NCBI RefSeq assembly: GCF_002959855.1
Contig: NZ_PPDB01000007.1
Location: 186,001 to 250,000, forward strand
Direction of reading: 5' to 3'
DNA length: 64,000 bases
From: Veillonella denticariosi JCM 15641
Lineage (GTDB): Bacteria; Bacillota; Negativicutes; Veillonellales; Veillonellaceae
Part shown: positions 27,285-36,868 of the stretch, piece by piece
How positions within the stretch are numbered: the stretch's first letter is position 1
Layout: each line of letters starts with the position of its first letter
Notes under the pieces: model-generated
Seen by the model: the letters and a program-made list of their open reading frames with translations, nothing else
What the model was told of the DNA's origin: nothing
The model's database searches: none
Translations under genes and position numbers: made by a program

Positions 27285-27854
27285 ATGTTATCATTTGATG
27301 AAATTAAAGATGCGGTTAGTCGGTTGATGGGAAAAAAACGTTTTAAACATACTTTAGGTGTGGTTGAAGCGGCGACACGATTAGCTGAACGGTATGGAGT
27401 AAATCGGGATGAGGCTCGTTTGGCAGCATTGTTACATGACTGTGCTAAGGAAATGCCTTTGCAGGCTATGCAGCATCTTGTTCGGGGCAGTACTTATGAT
27501 GCGGATGATGAAATGTTGCAAAACGGTGCTTTATTACATGGCCTTGCAGGGATGATACGAGCTGAGCGGGACTTCGCTGTTACGAATCGCGATGTGCTGG
27601 AAGCTATACGCGTTCATACAACGGGTAAGGTGGGGATGTCCAAATTGGATAAAATCATCTTTTTAGCCGATTATATTGAGCCTAATCGGGAGTTTCCCGG
27701 CGTAGATATGTTGCGCAAGGCGGCCGATGAGGATTTAGATACAGCGGTTTTGCTCGGCTATGATACGACCTTAAGGTATCTCCTGGATCAACAACTTTCA
27801 ATTTATCCGCTGACCATCCTCGGTCGCAATGATATATTACGTTCGTGTAAATAA
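27285..27854 (+). CDS. yqeK: YqeK family HD phosphohydrolase (Ap4A hydrolase)
   Basis: 189 residues. HD motif in ARLAALLHDCAKEMP near 45-60, and FLADYIEPNREFPGVDMLR near 125-143. YqeK enzymes cut diadenosine tetraphosphate symmetrically into two ADP. It lies 3 nt after nadD. Confidence 0.92.
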   Translation: MLSFDEIKDAVSRLMGKKRFKHTLGVVEAATRLAERYGVNRDEARLAALLHDCAKEMPLQAMQHLVRGSTYDADDEMLQNGALLHGLAGMIRAERDFAVTNRDVLEAIRVHTTGKVGMSKLDKIIFLADYIEPNREFPGVDMLRKAADEDLDTAVLLGYDTTLRYLLDQQLSIYPLTILGRNDILRSCK

Positions 27855-27867
27855 TGGAGTATAAGTA

Positions 27868-28992
27868 ATGGAAGAACGTGAACGAGCTCGAGCTCGCCGA
27901 CGTAGACGGAGACGTCAACGACAATCAAAGGTTAAATGGACAAGACTTATTATTGTAGGAATTATTCTTATAGCTGTCCTCAGCGGTATCGGATGGGGAT
28001 TGTACACCGGTGTGTCATATGTATATAGGTCGATTACGGGCTATAGCGAGAACACCGTAGAGGAGACCTCCGATAAACAAGATGTATCCACAGTATCTGT
28101 GGAGCAGAAGCGCCTTGATAAGCCTGTTTATGTTCTCGTAGTCGGTACTGATGAAAATAATCCAAGTCAAGGTGACAGTTTATTTCTGTTATCTATCAAT
28201 ATCGATCAGAAAACGATGGATATTATAGGTATACCAAGTAACAGCAAGATTGATAATCGGGATCAGACTGCAACGGTTATGCTGAACACTATGTATGAAA
28301 AGGGCGGTATTGAATTAACAAAAGCAGTTGTAGAGGATATGTTCCATATATCGATCCCTTACTACATCGTGGTGAATCAGGATGCTTTCAAAAAAACTAA
28401 TGACGTATTAGGCGATCAGCAAATCTATGTGGAACAGAATATGGAACATTTTGATGCTAATGGTGTACAGGATATCGATTTACGTCGCGGCTATCAGACA
28501 TTGAACAGTGATAAAGCTCTGGCATATTTGCGCTATTCCGATCCGAAGAACGATACATTTACACGATTACAGCGTCAGGAACGGTTTTTGAAATTATGGG
28601 TTGAGAACGAACATAATTCTTTCTTCCTTACTAATGCATGGCATATTTGGCGTGTGTGGGATTATTATGAAAGCAATATCTCCACGATGGATGCTATCAA
28701 GTTAATGTACAATGTGGGGCGCATGAATAAAGATCAGATTCATTTTTATATTCTGCCGGGTGAAAAGGAAGTTATTGAAGATAAAACGTATTGGAATATA
28801 AACCCTACAGAAGCACAACGATTGGTTGGCATTATGATGGGAACATTGCCGGCTAATGAAATGACACAGTTCATATCGGCACCGACAAACTCCACTACAA
28901 AGCGTTCCGATGATTCTGAAGATTCAAAAAAGGCGACTACAAAGCCGACAGAGCCCGGTGATGATAACAACGCTAAAAAAGAGAACCGATAA
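27868..28992 (+). CDS. LytR-CpsA-Psr (LCP) family protein with altered active site
   Basis: 374 residues: very Arg-rich cytoplasmic tail (1-20), one membrane anchor (about 27-50), LCP domain (85-300), low-complexity Ser/Thr/Lys-rich tail. LCP enzymes attach polymers to peptidoglycan. Two arginines expected in the RSDT and IPRDT motifs are replaced (SQGDS and IPSNS), while the later LRYSD and TRLQRQE arginines remain. It may be a non-catalytic or altered relative. It sits between yqeK and rsfS, its usual place. Confidence 0.85.
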   Translation: MEERERARARRRRRRRQRQSKVKWTRLIIVGIILIAVLSGIGWGLYTGVSYVYRSITGYSENTVEETSDKQDVSTVSVEQKRLDKPVYVLVVGTDENNPSQGDSLFLLSINIDQKTMDIIGIPSNSKIDNRDQTATVMLNTMYEKGGIELTKAVVEDMFHISIPYYIVVNQDAFKKTNDVLGDQQIYVEQNMEHFDANGVQDIDLRRGYQTLNSDKALAYLRYSDPKNDTFTRLQRQERFLKLWVENEHNSFFLTNAWHIWRVWDYYESNISTMDAIKLMYNVGRMNKDQIHFYILPGEKEVIEDKTYWNINPTEAQRLVGIMMGTLPANEMTQFISAPTNSTTKRSDDSEDSKKATTKPTEPGDDNNAKKENR

Positions 28993-29001
28993 GGAGATAG
29001 A

Positions 29002-29364
29002 ATGAAAGAAAAGAAAGATATTAAAGAAATTGTATTGCAATTAGCACAAGCCGGATTTGATAAGAAAGCAAAAGATATTACGATTTTAGATTTGGAAGGA
29101 ATTTCCATGTTGGGAGATTACTTTCTTATCACCAGCGCAAATAATATCAAGCAGTCCCAAAGTATTGCCGATGAAATTGAAGATAAAGGGGCTGAACTCG
29201 GTATGACCGTCCGACATCGGGAAGGATACAGAGAGGGTGAATGGATCCTGTTGGATTTCGGCGATATTATTTGTCATATTTTTGGCGGAAGCGAATTGCG
29301 TGAGTTCTATGGTTTAGAAGAACTGTGGAATGATGCTCAGCGAGTTCCGTTTGAAGGAGTTTAA
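29002..29364 (+). CDS. rsfS: Ribosomal silencing factor RsfS
   Basis: 120 residues of the Iojap/RsfS family (DITILDLEGISMLGDYFLITSANNIKQSQSIADEI, EGYREGEWILLDFGDIICHIF). Binds L14 on the 50S subunit and blocks joining to 30S during starvation. AAGGAG precedes ATG. One base separates its stop from the next gene's start. Confidence 0.95.
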   Translation: MKEKKDIKEIVLQLAQAGFDKKAKDITILDLEGISMLGDYFLITSANNIKQSQSIADEIEDKGAELGMTVRHREGYREGEWILLDFGDIICHIFGGSELREFYGLEELWNDAQRVPFEGV

Positions 29365-29365
29365 A

Positions 29366-30268
29366 ATGGCGACGGAATTGTTGGAAAATACGATTGCCAC
29401 ATTAAAAGTACTGCGTACTAGTGACCAGGGTGCCTTTTTAGATGGACAAACGGGGAATACCAACGATGATATTCTATTGCACAAGGATCAGCAAACGATG
29501 CCTGTTGCGATTGGTGATGAAGTAGAGGTATTTCTATATCGGGATCCGAAAGGGCGTTTAACGGCATCGATGCGTTTACCGGCTATGAAGGTTGGTCAGA
29601 TCGGTTATGTAGAGGTGATTAATACGACGAATTTCGGCTGTTTCGTCGAGGTCGGCACAGAGCGTGGAATTTTTATGCCTCACGCTGAAATGCGTGGTCG
29701 TCCACAAATCGGTGAAAAGGTTTGGGTCCGTCTGTATACGGATAAATCCGGACGCATGGCTGTATCCATGGATGTGGATGACGAAATGCGTCGCGCTTCT
29801 AAAGCGGCTACGGAGGCCGTTGTGGGACAGATGGTAAAGGGGGCTATCTATAATTTGACAAGCGATGGGGCCTTTTTTATTACGCCGGAGCGATGGATTG
29901 CATTTTTGCACCGCTCGGAAATGACCAGAAAATTAAAGGTGGGCGAGATGGTTGAAGGTCGTATTACATTCAAACGTGACGACGGACGTATCAATGTATC
30001 AATGCGACCTATAAAGGAAAAAGCCATCGTATCGGATGGAGATATTATTATGGAATATCTCCTTAACCGAGGAGGTAAAATGCCTTATAGTGATGAGTCG
30101 TCCTCGATGTTAATCAAAGATAAATTTAACATCAGCAAGGCGGCTTTCAAACGGGCATTGGGCCATTTGATGAAGGAAAAGAAGATTATTCAAGAGGATG
30201 GTTGGACCTTACTTACAGACATCGGTCGTTCATCTCTCGCAGGTAATGAGTCACAAGACAAGGAATAA
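29366..30268 (+). CDS. cvfB: CvfB family S1 RNA-binding protein
   Basis: 300 residues from ATG 29366, chosen for AAGGAG (29354-29359); an upstream in-frame ATG would lie inside rsfS. Tandem S1-like OB folds (MKVGQIGYVEVINTTNFGCFVEVGTERGIFMPHAEM; VEGRITFKRDDGRINVSMRP) and a C-terminal winged helix (about 230-290). Homologues bind RNA and affect virulence regulators in staphylococci; the role here is unknown. Confidence 0.9.
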   Translation: MATELLENTIATLKVLRTSDQGAFLDGQTGNTNDDILLHKDQQTMPVAIGDEVEVFLYRDPKGRLTASMRLPAMKVGQIGYVEVINTTNFGCFVEVGTERGIFMPHAEMRGRPQIGEKVWVRLYTDKSGRMAVSMDVDDEMRRASKAATEAVVGQMVKGAIYNLTSDGAFFITPERWIAFLHRSEMTRKLKVGEMVEGRITFKRDDGRINVSMRPIKEKAIVSDGDIIMEYLLNRGGKMPYSDESSSMLIKDKFNISKAAFKRALGHLMKEKKIIQEDGWTLLTDIGRSSLAGNESQDKE

Positions 30269-30273
30269 AGGCG

Positions 30274-31614
30274 ATGAAAATTGTCATTGTAGGGGCCGGT
30301 AAGGTCGGCTATTCATTAGCACAACGATTGCTTCAGGATGATCATGATGTATATGTAATCGACAAATCACCGGAACGCATTAACAATCTTGAAAGCACTT
30401 TGGATGTCAGTTTAGTCCAGGGGAATGGCAGTGATTTACAACTGCTCAATGAAATCGACATGTCTGATGTGGGCATGTTTATTGCCGTAACGGATTCGGA
30501 TGAAGTAAATATGCTGTCTTGTGCAGTGGCTAAAATCATGGGCGTGCCTACGACTATTGCCCGTGTACGGGATAATAATCTGGCTGAACATATGGATGAC
30601 GATATGAAATTCAAGCTGGGCGTAGATCTATTTATCAATCCTGAGATGGTTACAGCGCAGGAATTGTTGCGAATTCTTGAAACTCCGTCTGCCATTGACG
30701 TGGAGGAATTCGGACAGGGGGCTGTGCGTCTTATGGAATTCAAACTGAATGATGAGGTACCGATAGTGGGGCGTGCACTGAAGGATATTCAATTTCCTGA
30801 GGGGGTTCTGCTCGTAGGTATTCTAAGATATGGGGAAATGATTATTCCCCATGGTGAAAGCCAGCTGCAACCCGGCGACAGCGTATTCTTTTTAGGCCTT
30901 AAAGAAGGGATTGAAACGGTAGAAAATCAATGGTTTCATAATCATACGGCTTTTTACAAACGCGCTGTCATCATCGGCGCAGGTTTATTGGGGCGAAATT
31001 TGACTGTACTATTAGAACAGGCCGGCTTTTCCGTTAAGATTATTGAGAAAAATTTTGAACGATGCGAACAGTTAGCGGCTCAAGTCGATAGAGCGATGGT
31101 CATCAATGGTGATGGTACCGATTTTGACCTGCTTGAAGCCGAAGAAATTGCGGATAGTGATGTTATCATCGCATTGACGGATGATGATAAACTGAATCTG
31201 TTGGTGGCCCTTGTAGGAAAACATATGGGTATTCCTAAAACTGTTGTTCGCGTAGGTCGCCCTGAGTATATTATGCTTATGGAGCAGGTCGGTATTGACG
31301 TCGTATTTTCTCCGCGCCTCTTGACAGCAGGGCAAATTTTGCGCTTTGTTCGCAGCGGAGAAGGTGTTGTATCTATTTCCACCTTTGAAGGAGGTAAGGC
31401 GGAATCTATTGAAATCGCTATTACCGATGAATCTCCGGTGGCAGGCAAACAGTTAAAGGATATACGCCTCCCCGGAAAAGCTTTGGTCGGTGTTATCTTA
31501 CGCGGTGATGAAGCCATTGTTCCTCGCGGTGACACGAGGATTCTTGATGGTGATCATATCATTATGTTTACCTTACCTGAATCGGTAAGTAAATTACTTA
31601 AGTATCTCACGTAG
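30274..31614 (+). CDS. trkA: Trk potassium uptake regulator TrkA
   Basis: 446 residues in two repeats, each an RCK nucleotide-binding domain (MKIVIVGAGKVGYSLAQRL; AVIIGAGLLGRNLTVLLEQ) followed by an RCK-C domain. Cytosolic NAD(H)/ATP-sensing gate of the TrkH channel encoded 12 nt downstream. Confidence 0.95.
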   Translation: MKIVIVGAGKVGYSLAQRLLQDDHDVYVIDKSPERINNLESTLDVSLVQGNGSDLQLLNEIDMSDVGMFIAVTDSDEVNMLSCAVAKIMGVPTTIARVRDNNLAEHMDDDMKFKLGVDLFINPEMVTAQELLRILETPSAIDVEEFGQGAVRLMEFKLNDEVPIVGRALKDIQFPEGVLLVGILRYGEMIIPHGESQLQPGDSVFFLGLKEGIETVENQWFHNHTAFYKRAVIIGAGLLGRNLTVLLEQAGFSVKIIEKNFERCEQLAAQVDRAMVINGDGTDFDLLEAEEIADSDVIIALTDDDKLNLLVALVGKHMGIPKTVVRVGRPEYIMLMEQVGIDVVFSPRLLTAGQILRFVRSGEGVVSISTFEGGKAESIEIAITDESPVAGKQLKDIRLPGKALVGVILRGDEAIVPRGDTRILDGDHIIMFTLPESVSKLLKYLT

Positions 31615-31626
31615 TCTGGAGGGTCT

Positions 31627-33114
31627 ATGCGCATTCAAATCGTCATGTCTTTGGTGGGCAAGCTACTTTATATTTACGGGGTATTTACGATAATTCCCTT
31701 TATATATGGCATAGCATTTGAAACTGCATACTGGTCATTTCTAATTACTACCGGTCTTTCCGTAGTACTGGGGGCGGTTCTTGTTCGCTATGGTCGTGAC
31801 AGTCAAAATTTCAGTTTGCGTGACGGCTTTCTTGTAGTATCTTCCATTTGGATTCTAACGATTATTTTAGGGGCCATTCCCTTTCTAGGCAGTGGAATAC
31901 TTACGAATGGTTTTGATGCCCTTTTTGAAGCTACATCCGGTATCACGGCTACGGGCGCTACTATAATTTATAATGTTGATGAGCTGCCGGATACGTTTAT
32001 TCTTTGGCGCGGTTTAATGCACTGGATCGGCGGGATGGGAATTATCGTTTTAATTCTTTCCTTTCTAAAAAATTTAGGTGCTGATGCAGCTCATTTCTTT
32101 AATGCCGAAGCATCTGTACCTAAGGTAGGCGTGGTGATGCCTCGTGTACAATCTATAGCTTTGAAATTATGGCAGTTATATGTGGTGTTTACCGTATTAT
32201 GCTTCCTTATGTTATGGGCGGGAGGACTAAGTCCTTTTGATGCATTAAATTATGCGTTCTCCATCATTTCTACGGGCGGATTTACTCCGACTACGGCAGG
32301 TGCATTTATTTATGAGCAGAACAATTACATTTGCTTTGTGTTTATATTCTTTATGATTCTTGCAGGTGGTAATTTTGCTATATATTACGGGGCATTGCAA
32401 CGGGGAATAGGGGTTCTTTTACATGATTTTGAAACCCGCATGTATTGGCTCGTTTTATTTATTGGTATTGCAGTTACGGCAATATCGTTAGCATGGCATT
32501 CTGGCTATACTGATCCATTGCAGATCGTTCGGGATTCGGCATTTAATCTGGTGTCTTTACAGACCGGGAGCGGATTTGCTGTCAGCGATTATGATTTATG
32601 GCCGGCAGCAGCGCAAATGATGCTGTTCATTTGTACTTTTTTTGGAGGCTGCAGCGGATCTACTACAGGGGGCATAAAGATTATTCGGCTTATCACTCTT
32701 ATTAAGAGCAGTATTCTGTATTTACGTAAATCAATTCATCCCGATATGGTACAGGTTGTGCGCATCAATGGTAAGCCGATGCCGGAAAAAGCGATTCAGA
32801 TGACACAACAGTTTATATTCCTTTATTTGTTGATCTATGTAGGCTCCGCCTTTTTAATGACATGTACGGGATTGACGACTTATGATGCATTACAGGTTGT
32901 TACCGCATTCGTAAGCAATGTAGGCTTAGGCTTTGGCGGATTTGGTCCGACTGATTCGTTTGCTGTTATGCCGAATACGGCTAAATTAATCGCATCTGTT
33001 GATATGCTATTAGGTCGTCTGGAATTATTTACTATTCTCGTTATGTTACACCCCCAATTCTGGGAAGGTTATTTTATCAAGAAAGAACCTCTTAAACGCT
33101 ATAAAATTCTTTAG
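31627..33114 (+). CDS. trkH: Trk potassium uptake channel TrkH
   Basis: 495 residues, four membrane-pore-membrane repeats. Selectivity-loop-like sequences TSGITATGAT, STGGFTPTTAG, QTGSGFAV and NVGLGFGGFG are visible. Forms the K+ pathway gated by TrkA. Confidence 0.95.
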   Translation: MRIQIVMSLVGKLLYIYGVFTIIPFIYGIAFETAYWSFLITTGLSVVLGAVLVRYGRDSQNFSLRDGFLVVSSIWILTIILGAIPFLGSGILTNGFDALFEATSGITATGATIIYNVDELPDTFILWRGLMHWIGGMGIIVLILSFLKNLGADAAHFFNAEASVPKVGVVMPRVQSIALKLWQLYVVFTVLCFLMLWAGGLSPFDALNYAFSIISTGGFTPTTAGAFIYEQNNYICFVFIFFMILAGGNFAIYYGALQRGIGVLLHDFETRMYWLVLFIGIAVTAISLAWHSGYTDPLQIVRDSAFNLVSLQTGSGFAVSDYDLWPAAAQMMLFICTFFGGCSGSTTGGIKIIRLITLIKSSILYLRKSIHPDMVQVVRINGKPMPEKAIQMTQQFIFLYLLIYVGSAFLMTCTGLTTYDALQVVTAFVSNVGLGFGGFGPTDSFAVMPNTAKLIASVDMLLGRLELFTILVMLHPQFWEGYFIKKEPLKRYKIL

Positions 33115-33122
33115 GAGGAACG

Positions 33123-33719
33123 ATGCAGATTATAAAACGTCCGCTAGGGTTATATAAGGCTAACTGTTATGTATTGATTCAAGATGGAAAATCTCTAATC
33201 ATCGATCCCGGTTTTCATAGTCATCATATAATCGATATGGTAGGGGATTCACAGCCTTTAGCCGTATTATTAACACATGGCCATTGTGATCACGTATCCG
33301 CTTTGGATGATATCTGTGAGCATTACCATATTCCTGCGTATTTGCATCCGGAAGATCAGGAGTTGCTACAGCTCATTAGAAGACGCCCCAGTGTATATAA
33401 AAAAAAGATGTATACCGACTGTGAAGATCTGTTGCCCGGTAAGTTGAATTTAGATCCTTTTACGATAACTGTGCATCATACGCCGGGGCATAGTGCCGGA
33501 TCTGTTTGCCTTGAAATAGGTGAATACCTTTTTACGGGGGACACTCTCTTCAAGCAAAATGTGGGAAATACGGACAATTATAATGGCAATGCATCACAGT
33601 TATTGGCGAGTATACGCTACCTTTTATCATTGCCTAAAAACCTGATAGTTGAGCCCGGACATAAGGATTCTACGACCTTGCGGAATGAAGAACGTTTTAT
33701 GAAAAATCTTTTGTTATAG
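33123..33719 (+). CDS. Metallo-beta-lactamase-fold hydrolase, GloB-like
   Basis: 198 residues. The metal motif THGHCDH (about 56-62) with HTPGHSAGSV and LFTGDTLF gives a full binuclear site. Resembles short glyoxalase II-like hydrolases; the substrate cannot be inferred. It ends 3 nt before the tRNA operon promoter. Confidence 0.88.
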   Translation: MQIIKRPLGLYKANCYVLIQDGKSLIIDPGFHSHHIIDMVGDSQPLAVLLTHGHCDHVSALDDICEHYHIPAYLHPEDQELLQLIRRRPSVYKKKMYTDCEDLLPGKLNLDPFTITVHHTPGHSAGSVCLEIGEYLFTGDTLFKQNVGNTDNYNGNASQLLASIRYLLSLPKNLIVEPGHKDSTTLRNEERFMKNLLL

Positions 33720-33721
33720 TG

Positions 33722-33750
33722 TTGACAAATATTGTGATAACCGATATACT
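33722..33750 (+). promoter_or_regulatory. Promoter of the tRNA operon
   Basis: -35 TTGACA (33722-33727), 17 bp, -10 TATACT (33745-33750). Same arrangement as the ABC transporter promoter. Transcription should start about 13 nt before tRNA-Asp. Confidence 0.85.
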
Positions 33751-33769
33751 AATCAAGTACTTTGGATAA

Positions 33770-33845
33770 GGCCCCGTGGTGTAGCGGTTAACATGTCGCC
33801 CTGTCACGGCGAAGATCGTCAGTTCAAATCTGATCGGGGTCGCCA
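33770..33845 (+). tRNA. tRNA-Asp (GTC)
   Basis: 76 nt with encoded CCA. Acceptor GGCCCCG/CGGGGTC (one G-U), D arm, anticodon loop CTGTCAC, T arm with GTTCAAATC. Confidence 0.97.
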
Positions 33846-33849
33846 TCAT

Positions 33850-33925
<76 letters not shown>

Positions 33926-33932
33926 TGTACAT

Positions 33933-34007
33933 GCGGGAATAGCTCAGTGGTAGAGCATCGCCTTGCCAAGGCGGGGGTCGCGAGTTCGAATCTCGTTTCC
34001 CGCTCCA
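33933..34007 (+). tRNA. tRNA-Gly (GCC)
   Basis: 75 nt with encoded CCA. Acceptor GCGGGAA/TTCCCGC, anticodon loop TTGCCAA, T loop TTCGAATC. Confidence 0.97.
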
Positions 34008-34016
34008 ATTTTATAT

Positions 34017-34091
<75 letters not shown>

Positions 34092-34105
34092 CAAACGTCA
34101 TCCAT

Positions 34106-34194
34106 GCCGGGGTGGCGGAACAGGCAGACGCAACGGACTTAAAATCCGTCGGTTGGAAACAACCGTACCGGTTCGATTCCGGTCCTCGGCACCA
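34106..34194 (+). tRNA. tRNA-Leu (TAA)
   Basis: 89 nt with encoded CCA and a long variable arm (CGGTTGGAAACAACCG region). Acceptor GCCGGGG/CCTCGGC, anticodon loop CTTAAAA. Confidence 0.97.
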
Positions 34195-34196
34195 TT

Positions 34197-34221
34197 AGAC
34201 TAACTTAGGTTAGTCTTTTTT
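34197..34221 (+). terminator. Terminator of the tRNA operon
   Basis: AGACTAAC (34197-34204) pairs with GTTAGTCT (34209-34216) around TTAG, followed by six T. Confidence 0.9.
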
Positions 34222-34255
34222 ATTTTATATGAAAATTATCTTATAGGGGATATTT

Positions 34256-34708
34256 ATGAAGAGAAAAATTAATCTATTGATCAGTGAATGTCTCTGCGGA
34301 GTGCCTTGCCGCTATGATGGAAAGGATAATGCACTTCCTTGCCTTAAAGAGTTAGAAGCTTCATTTAACTTAATTCCTGTTTGTCCGGAGGTATTGGGCG
34401 GGTTAGATACGCCGAGACAGCCGGCGGAACGATGCGGTTCCAATATTTGTACTTGTGATGGTACCGATGTAACGGATGCATTTTTGAATGGAGCACAGCT
34501 CGTATTAGATATGGCATTACAGAATAGTTGCAAGGTTGCCTTAATGAAAGCGAAAAGTCCCAGCTGCGGATATAAACGCATTTACGACGGTACTTTTACG
34601 AGAACCCTTACAAATGGACATGGTGTGACTGTGGAACGTTTATTGCATCATGACATTGAGATTTATACGGAAGATGATATTCTCGATTTATTAGAAAAAT
34701 ATAAGTAA
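34256..34708 (+). CDS. DUF523 family protein
   Basis: 150 residues. The family's conserved cysteines are visible: CLCGVPCRYDG, PVCPEVLGGL, ERCGS and KAKSPSCG. It resembles YbbK-type DUF523 proteins, which have no settled function. AGGGGA precedes ATG. It is probably transcribed alone, after the tRNA terminator. Confidence 0.85.
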   Translation: MKRKINLLISECLCGVPCRYDGKDNALPCLKELEASFNLIPVCPEVLGGLDTPRQPAERCGSNICTCDGTDVTDAFLNGAQLVLDMALQNSCKVALMKAKSPSCGYKRIYDGTFTRTLTNGHGVTVERLLHHDIEIYTEDDILDLLEKYK

Positions 34709-34777
34709 TATAGAAGTATTGAAAATCATATATACTATTCAATATAATTTGGATTTATCTAAAATTATTTACAGATA

Positions 34778-34845
34778 AACAGCCTCCTAAGGTTGATAGC
34801 TATTTACGATTTTGCGGTAAATAGTGCCAACCTTAGGAGGCTGTT
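34778..34845. terminator. Long bidirectional terminator hairpin
   Basis: AACAGCCTCCTAAGGTTG (34778-34795) is the exact inverted repeat of 34828-34845. Inside, CTATTTAC (34800-34807) pairs with GTAAATAG (34817-34824). It lies between convergent genes, 18 + 8 bp of stem. Confidence 0.85.
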
Positions 34846-34883
34846 GTTTATATATATGCAATTAATATAAAATTAATATAAAA

Positions 34884-36716
34884 TCATTTGCCTGCATTTG
34901 CTGGGTCGTTTGTTAGGGGTTGATCTCCGAGCAGGGTAGTAAGGTTATGCAAATTGAAACGATACTTGCTGTTACTGAAATCCCGCTGCGGATCATATCT
35001 TTGACTTGGTGCATGCATGAGCCCTACCAAGGTGTCGTAGAGTAAATCATTTGTGAAATACTGATGTTCATGACTATTGAGCGCTGATACCGTTTGTGGA
35101 TAGGTAGCGCGATATTGAGGAGATAAATAGATCCAGAATGGTATATGCGTCATGATAAAGTCGAATGTGTCTGGATTGTGAGATTTATCGAGACTTTCAC
35201 CATGATCGGAAAAATATACCATAGCCTGAAGATTCAGTTTCTCCTTACCATATGTATAAATTTGCTGTAATAGCCAATCCGTATAGAGTTGACTGTTCGC
35301 ATAGGCTTCCTGTCCGTCAGGATAAGGACCTTGTTTCCATTTACTGAATTCATGAGGATAACGGTCATTATAATAAATATGGCTGCCCATGATATGAATG
35401 ACGATAAAATTATTTTTGGTAGGATCCACGGTCTTGAGTAATGGCAATAACGCTTCATCGTAGCGATCCGAGAATGCATAGGATTCATGCGCCCATTTCG
35501 TCGTATCTGCTGTTTTCGCCATTAACGAGATCGCCGTATCATATTCTCCGAATACACCTTGATTACTGAACCAGGATGTAGTGTATCCCGCTTTTTTAGC
35601 AATGTCTAAAATATTGGCGGAATCGAGGAATGGTCGATCATCGTATTGATTGCGCTCAGATAGGGCGCGTTCCAGGCTCGGAACGGTCTGTACATAGGAT
35701 GAATATGCATTATCAAAGAAGATAAAGTCTTTGTTATCCGCATACATAGCGCCCTGCCAAGGTGTATCATCATAAGGAAAAGCGGGATTATACATTTTCA
35801 TATAATCTCGAGAGCTCGATTCACCGATGACGAGGATGATTGTGCCCGGTGTTTCTTTAGCAGCCGTATCGGTTGAATCCAAATTGAAAGAATCAAAGAC
35901 AAGATGATGATTATCATTATATTGCTGCATTTGTTTTACATAATCACCGGCTGAAATCCAATTGGCTACGATACAAGTTTTGGGAAATAAAAAGAATGGC
36001 ACGTATACGAGAAATGCGGCTATCGAGGCGATGAGCAATGCGGATCGCATAGGTCGTGTCGTGTTGAGATTTACTACATATTTCATGCCCAGATTGGACC
36101 AATATAATAAATATGTCCAAAGGATTAGACCGATTCCGACGGCTATTAGGCCTGGGATGCCGGCGGCATTTTTAAGAAATCCGAAGGCTTCCTCTGGATT
36201 AGTCATATATACTGCGAGGAGGCTGGCCGGAGTCAAACAATGCCAAGTTGTCATGTAGTAGCTGATTTGTAGGAACGGAATGAGACTTAGTATCATGGTG
36301 ATGATAGCCATGATAAATGATGTCGTTTTATGGAATCGATTAGTCTGGGTGATTAGAAATTGAATTCCTGAAAACCCCATAAAGATGAGAAGACCGAAGA
36401 GAAAATCATTGGCAAATTCATAAAAATATAGAGGCTTTACGTAGGACCAGTGGAATAGCAACGGAAAGGTCAATGCCCATAGAATACCGACTAATCCATA
36501 TCCCAAAAACGGGCGATGAAACACGGTACAGCCCATAAAATATTGAAATAAAAATGTACCTACAATAGTAGGCACAGCTAAAATTGTAATATCTTCTACA
36601 TCTAATCCTAATGTAATCGGTTCGTAGATGATGTACAGTACAATATATAACAAAATGCCTATAATACCAAAGCGAAAAATAGGATTACGTCCTATTTGCT
36701 TTATCATGGATGACAT
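34884..36716 (-). CDS. Phosphoethanolamine transferase-like envelope enzyme (sulfatase fold)
   Basis: 610 residues: about six to seven membrane segments (15-250), then an alkaline phosphatase/sulfatase-fold domain outside the membrane. Metal and nucleophile elements seen: VIGESSSRDYMKMY, likely nucleophile Thr in VQTVPSLERALSER, HIMGSH, YFSDHGES. EptA/CptA relatives put phosphoethanolamine on lipopolysaccharide; LtaS-type relatives use phosphoglycerol. Lipid A or core modification is the likely role in a diderm host, but the acceptor is unproven. AGAGAGG lies 7 nt before ATG. Confidence 0.82.
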   Translation of the reverse strand: MSSMIKQIGRNPIFRFGIIGILLYIVLYIIYEPITLGLDVEDITILAVPTIVGTFLFQYFMGCTVFHRPFLGYGLVGILWALTFPLLFHWSYVKPLYFYEFANDFLFGLLIFMGFSGIQFLITQTNRFHKTTSFIMAIITMILSLIPFLQISYYMTTWHCLTPASLLAVYMTNPEEAFGFLKNAAGIPGLIAVGIGLILWTYLLYWSNLGMKYVVNLNTTRPMRSALLIASIAAFLVYVPFFLFPKTCIVANWISAGDYVKQMQQYNDNHHLVFDSFNLDSTDTAAKETPGTIILVIGESSSRDYMKMYNPAFPYDDTPWQGAMYADNKDFIFFDNAYSSYVQTVPSLERALSERNQYDDRPFLDSANILDIAKKAGYTTSWFSNQGVFGEYDTAISLMAKTADTTKWAHESYAFSDRYDEALLPLLKTVDPTKNNFIVIHIMGSHIYYNDRYPHEFSKWKQGPYPDGQEAYANSQLYTDWLLQQIYTYGKEKLNLQAMVYFSDHGESLDKSHNPDTFDFIMTHIPFWIYLSPQYRATYPQTVSALNSHEHQYFTNDLLYDTLVGLMHAPSQRYDPQRDFSNSKYRFNLHNLTTLLGDQPLTNDPANAGK

Positions 36717-36868
36717 AATACGGCCTCTCTTACAAGAAAATAATAATATATAATAACTACTCTAATAAAGATAGCAGATGAATGCAAAAAAAACAATTAT
36801 TTGAAAGTACTATGATAAATGCTTTATAATTATATAGTTAAATATATTATTTCTGAGGATTGGGGATT

